Positions 22,531 through 22,647 of a stretch of 22,647 bases of DNA are shown here, piece by piece. The position numbers and the translations under genes were made by a program. The notes beneath the pieces were generated by a model that saw only the letters and a program-made list of their open reading frames with translations, made no database searches and had not been told where the DNA came from. The first letter of the stretch is position 1, and every line of letters begins with the position of its first letter. This DNA comes from an uncultured Candidatus Saccharibacteria bacterium (GTDB lineage: Bacteria > Patescibacteriota > Saccharimonadia > Saccharimonadales > Saccharimonadaceae), in NCBI GenBank assembly GCA_927910745.1, contig CAKMNX010000017.1:1-22647 (forward strand). Reading direction: 5' to 3'.

Positions 22531-22647
22531 TTATTTAATTTCGAGCCCACCAAGGACGCAGTCGCCGCGAATGTAGACAGTCTTTTTTGCACTCTTGGCA
22601 GCGTTGGTTTTGTCCTCTACCCCGCCAAAAGATACTATTGACCTGCG
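22531..22647 (-). CDS. 3' end of a second LiaF-like gene
   Basis: An open frame from the right edge to a TAA at 22531 encodes 38 residues, including SIVSFGGVEDKT and KKTVYIRGDCVLGGLEIK. This matches the end of the 20540-21228 product (RGILGGSENKT and KTIYLRGACVLGGLEIK), including the identical last eight residues. The C-terminal LiaF-type glycine-rich domain is therefore present twice in 2 kb. The strong terminator behind it supports a real gene end. The membrane part lies outside the window. Confidence 0.8.
   Translation of the reverse strand, partial: RRSIVSFGGVEDKTNAAKSAKKTVYIRGDCVLGGLEIK

Noticed and set aside
22129..22641. Plus-strand open frame of 170 codons at the right edge
   Set aside because: It runs across a strong minus-strand terminator and antisense to the conserved LiaF-like C terminus; its composition is not protein-like.
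1..22647. CRISPR arrays, insertion sequences, prophage or toxin-antitoxin genes
   Set aside because: No regularly spaced repeats, transposase motifs, phage proteins or recognisable toxin-antitoxin pairs were found on either strand.

Overview
This 22.6 kb chromosomal window looks like a small-genome member of the Patescibacteria (CPR), most likely a Saccharibacteria (TM7)-type organism. That assignment is inferred from gene style and promoter style, not from a marker search. The genes are compact single-copy bacterial genes on both strands, mostly minus, and UGA is used as a stop. The isoleucyl-tRNA synthetase is of the long (about 1,074 aa) type. Many genes have no Shine-Dalgarno sequence and a -10 box exactly 6 nt before the ATG, which indicates leaderless mRNAs. 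I see no insertion sequence, phage gene or CRISPR array.

Left third (1-7.4 kb): the 5' tip of a gene leaving the left edge; an unrecognised protein (138-731); rplU with a near-ideal sigma70 promoter; a nucleoside 2-deoxyribosyltransferase-like protein; a secreted or anchored CAP-domain protein; a second unrecognised protein (2926-3507) that resembles the first; a GNAT acetyltransferase and a phosphate acetyltransferase-like enzyme sharing a 20-bp divergent promoter; a two-gene house-cleaning operon (MazG-like pyrophosphohydrolase and RdgB/HAM1-like pyrophosphatase); and a frameshifted NADAR-domain gene.

Middle (7.4-14.4 kb): a membrane protein behind ligA (ligA carries two frameshifts and lacks the zinc-finger cysteines); a hairpin-rich intergenic region that could encode a structured RNA; a basic-tailed membrane protein just behind htpX; lemA; tRNA-Leu(UAA); an RBBP9-like serine hydrolase; tRNA-Cys(GCA).

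Right third (14.4-22.6 kb): an ABC exporter; ileS (one frameshift); a YunG-like protein; and upstream of that gene a leader of about 280 nt whose 3' part folds into a canonical T-box antiterminator (two 6-bp helices separated by the 7-nt bulge UGGUACC) next to an overlapping intrinsic terminator. The leader, yunG-like gene and ileS lie in this order on one strand, so isoleucine-tRNA control of ileS is a plausible reading. Then come a LiaF-like membrane protein (one frameshift), the DNA repair glycosylase tag, and the 3' end of a second LiaF-like gene at the right edge.

Five frameshifts in four genes all look like the loss of one base, mostly in short homopolymers. Because ligA and ileS are normally indispensable, read or assembly error is the simplest explanation, although a programmed shift in the NADAR gene cannot be excluded. 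The most interesting items are the T-box-like leader, the uniform leaderless promoter architecture, the hairpin cluster at 10.35-10.47 kb, and the LigA without zinc ligands.
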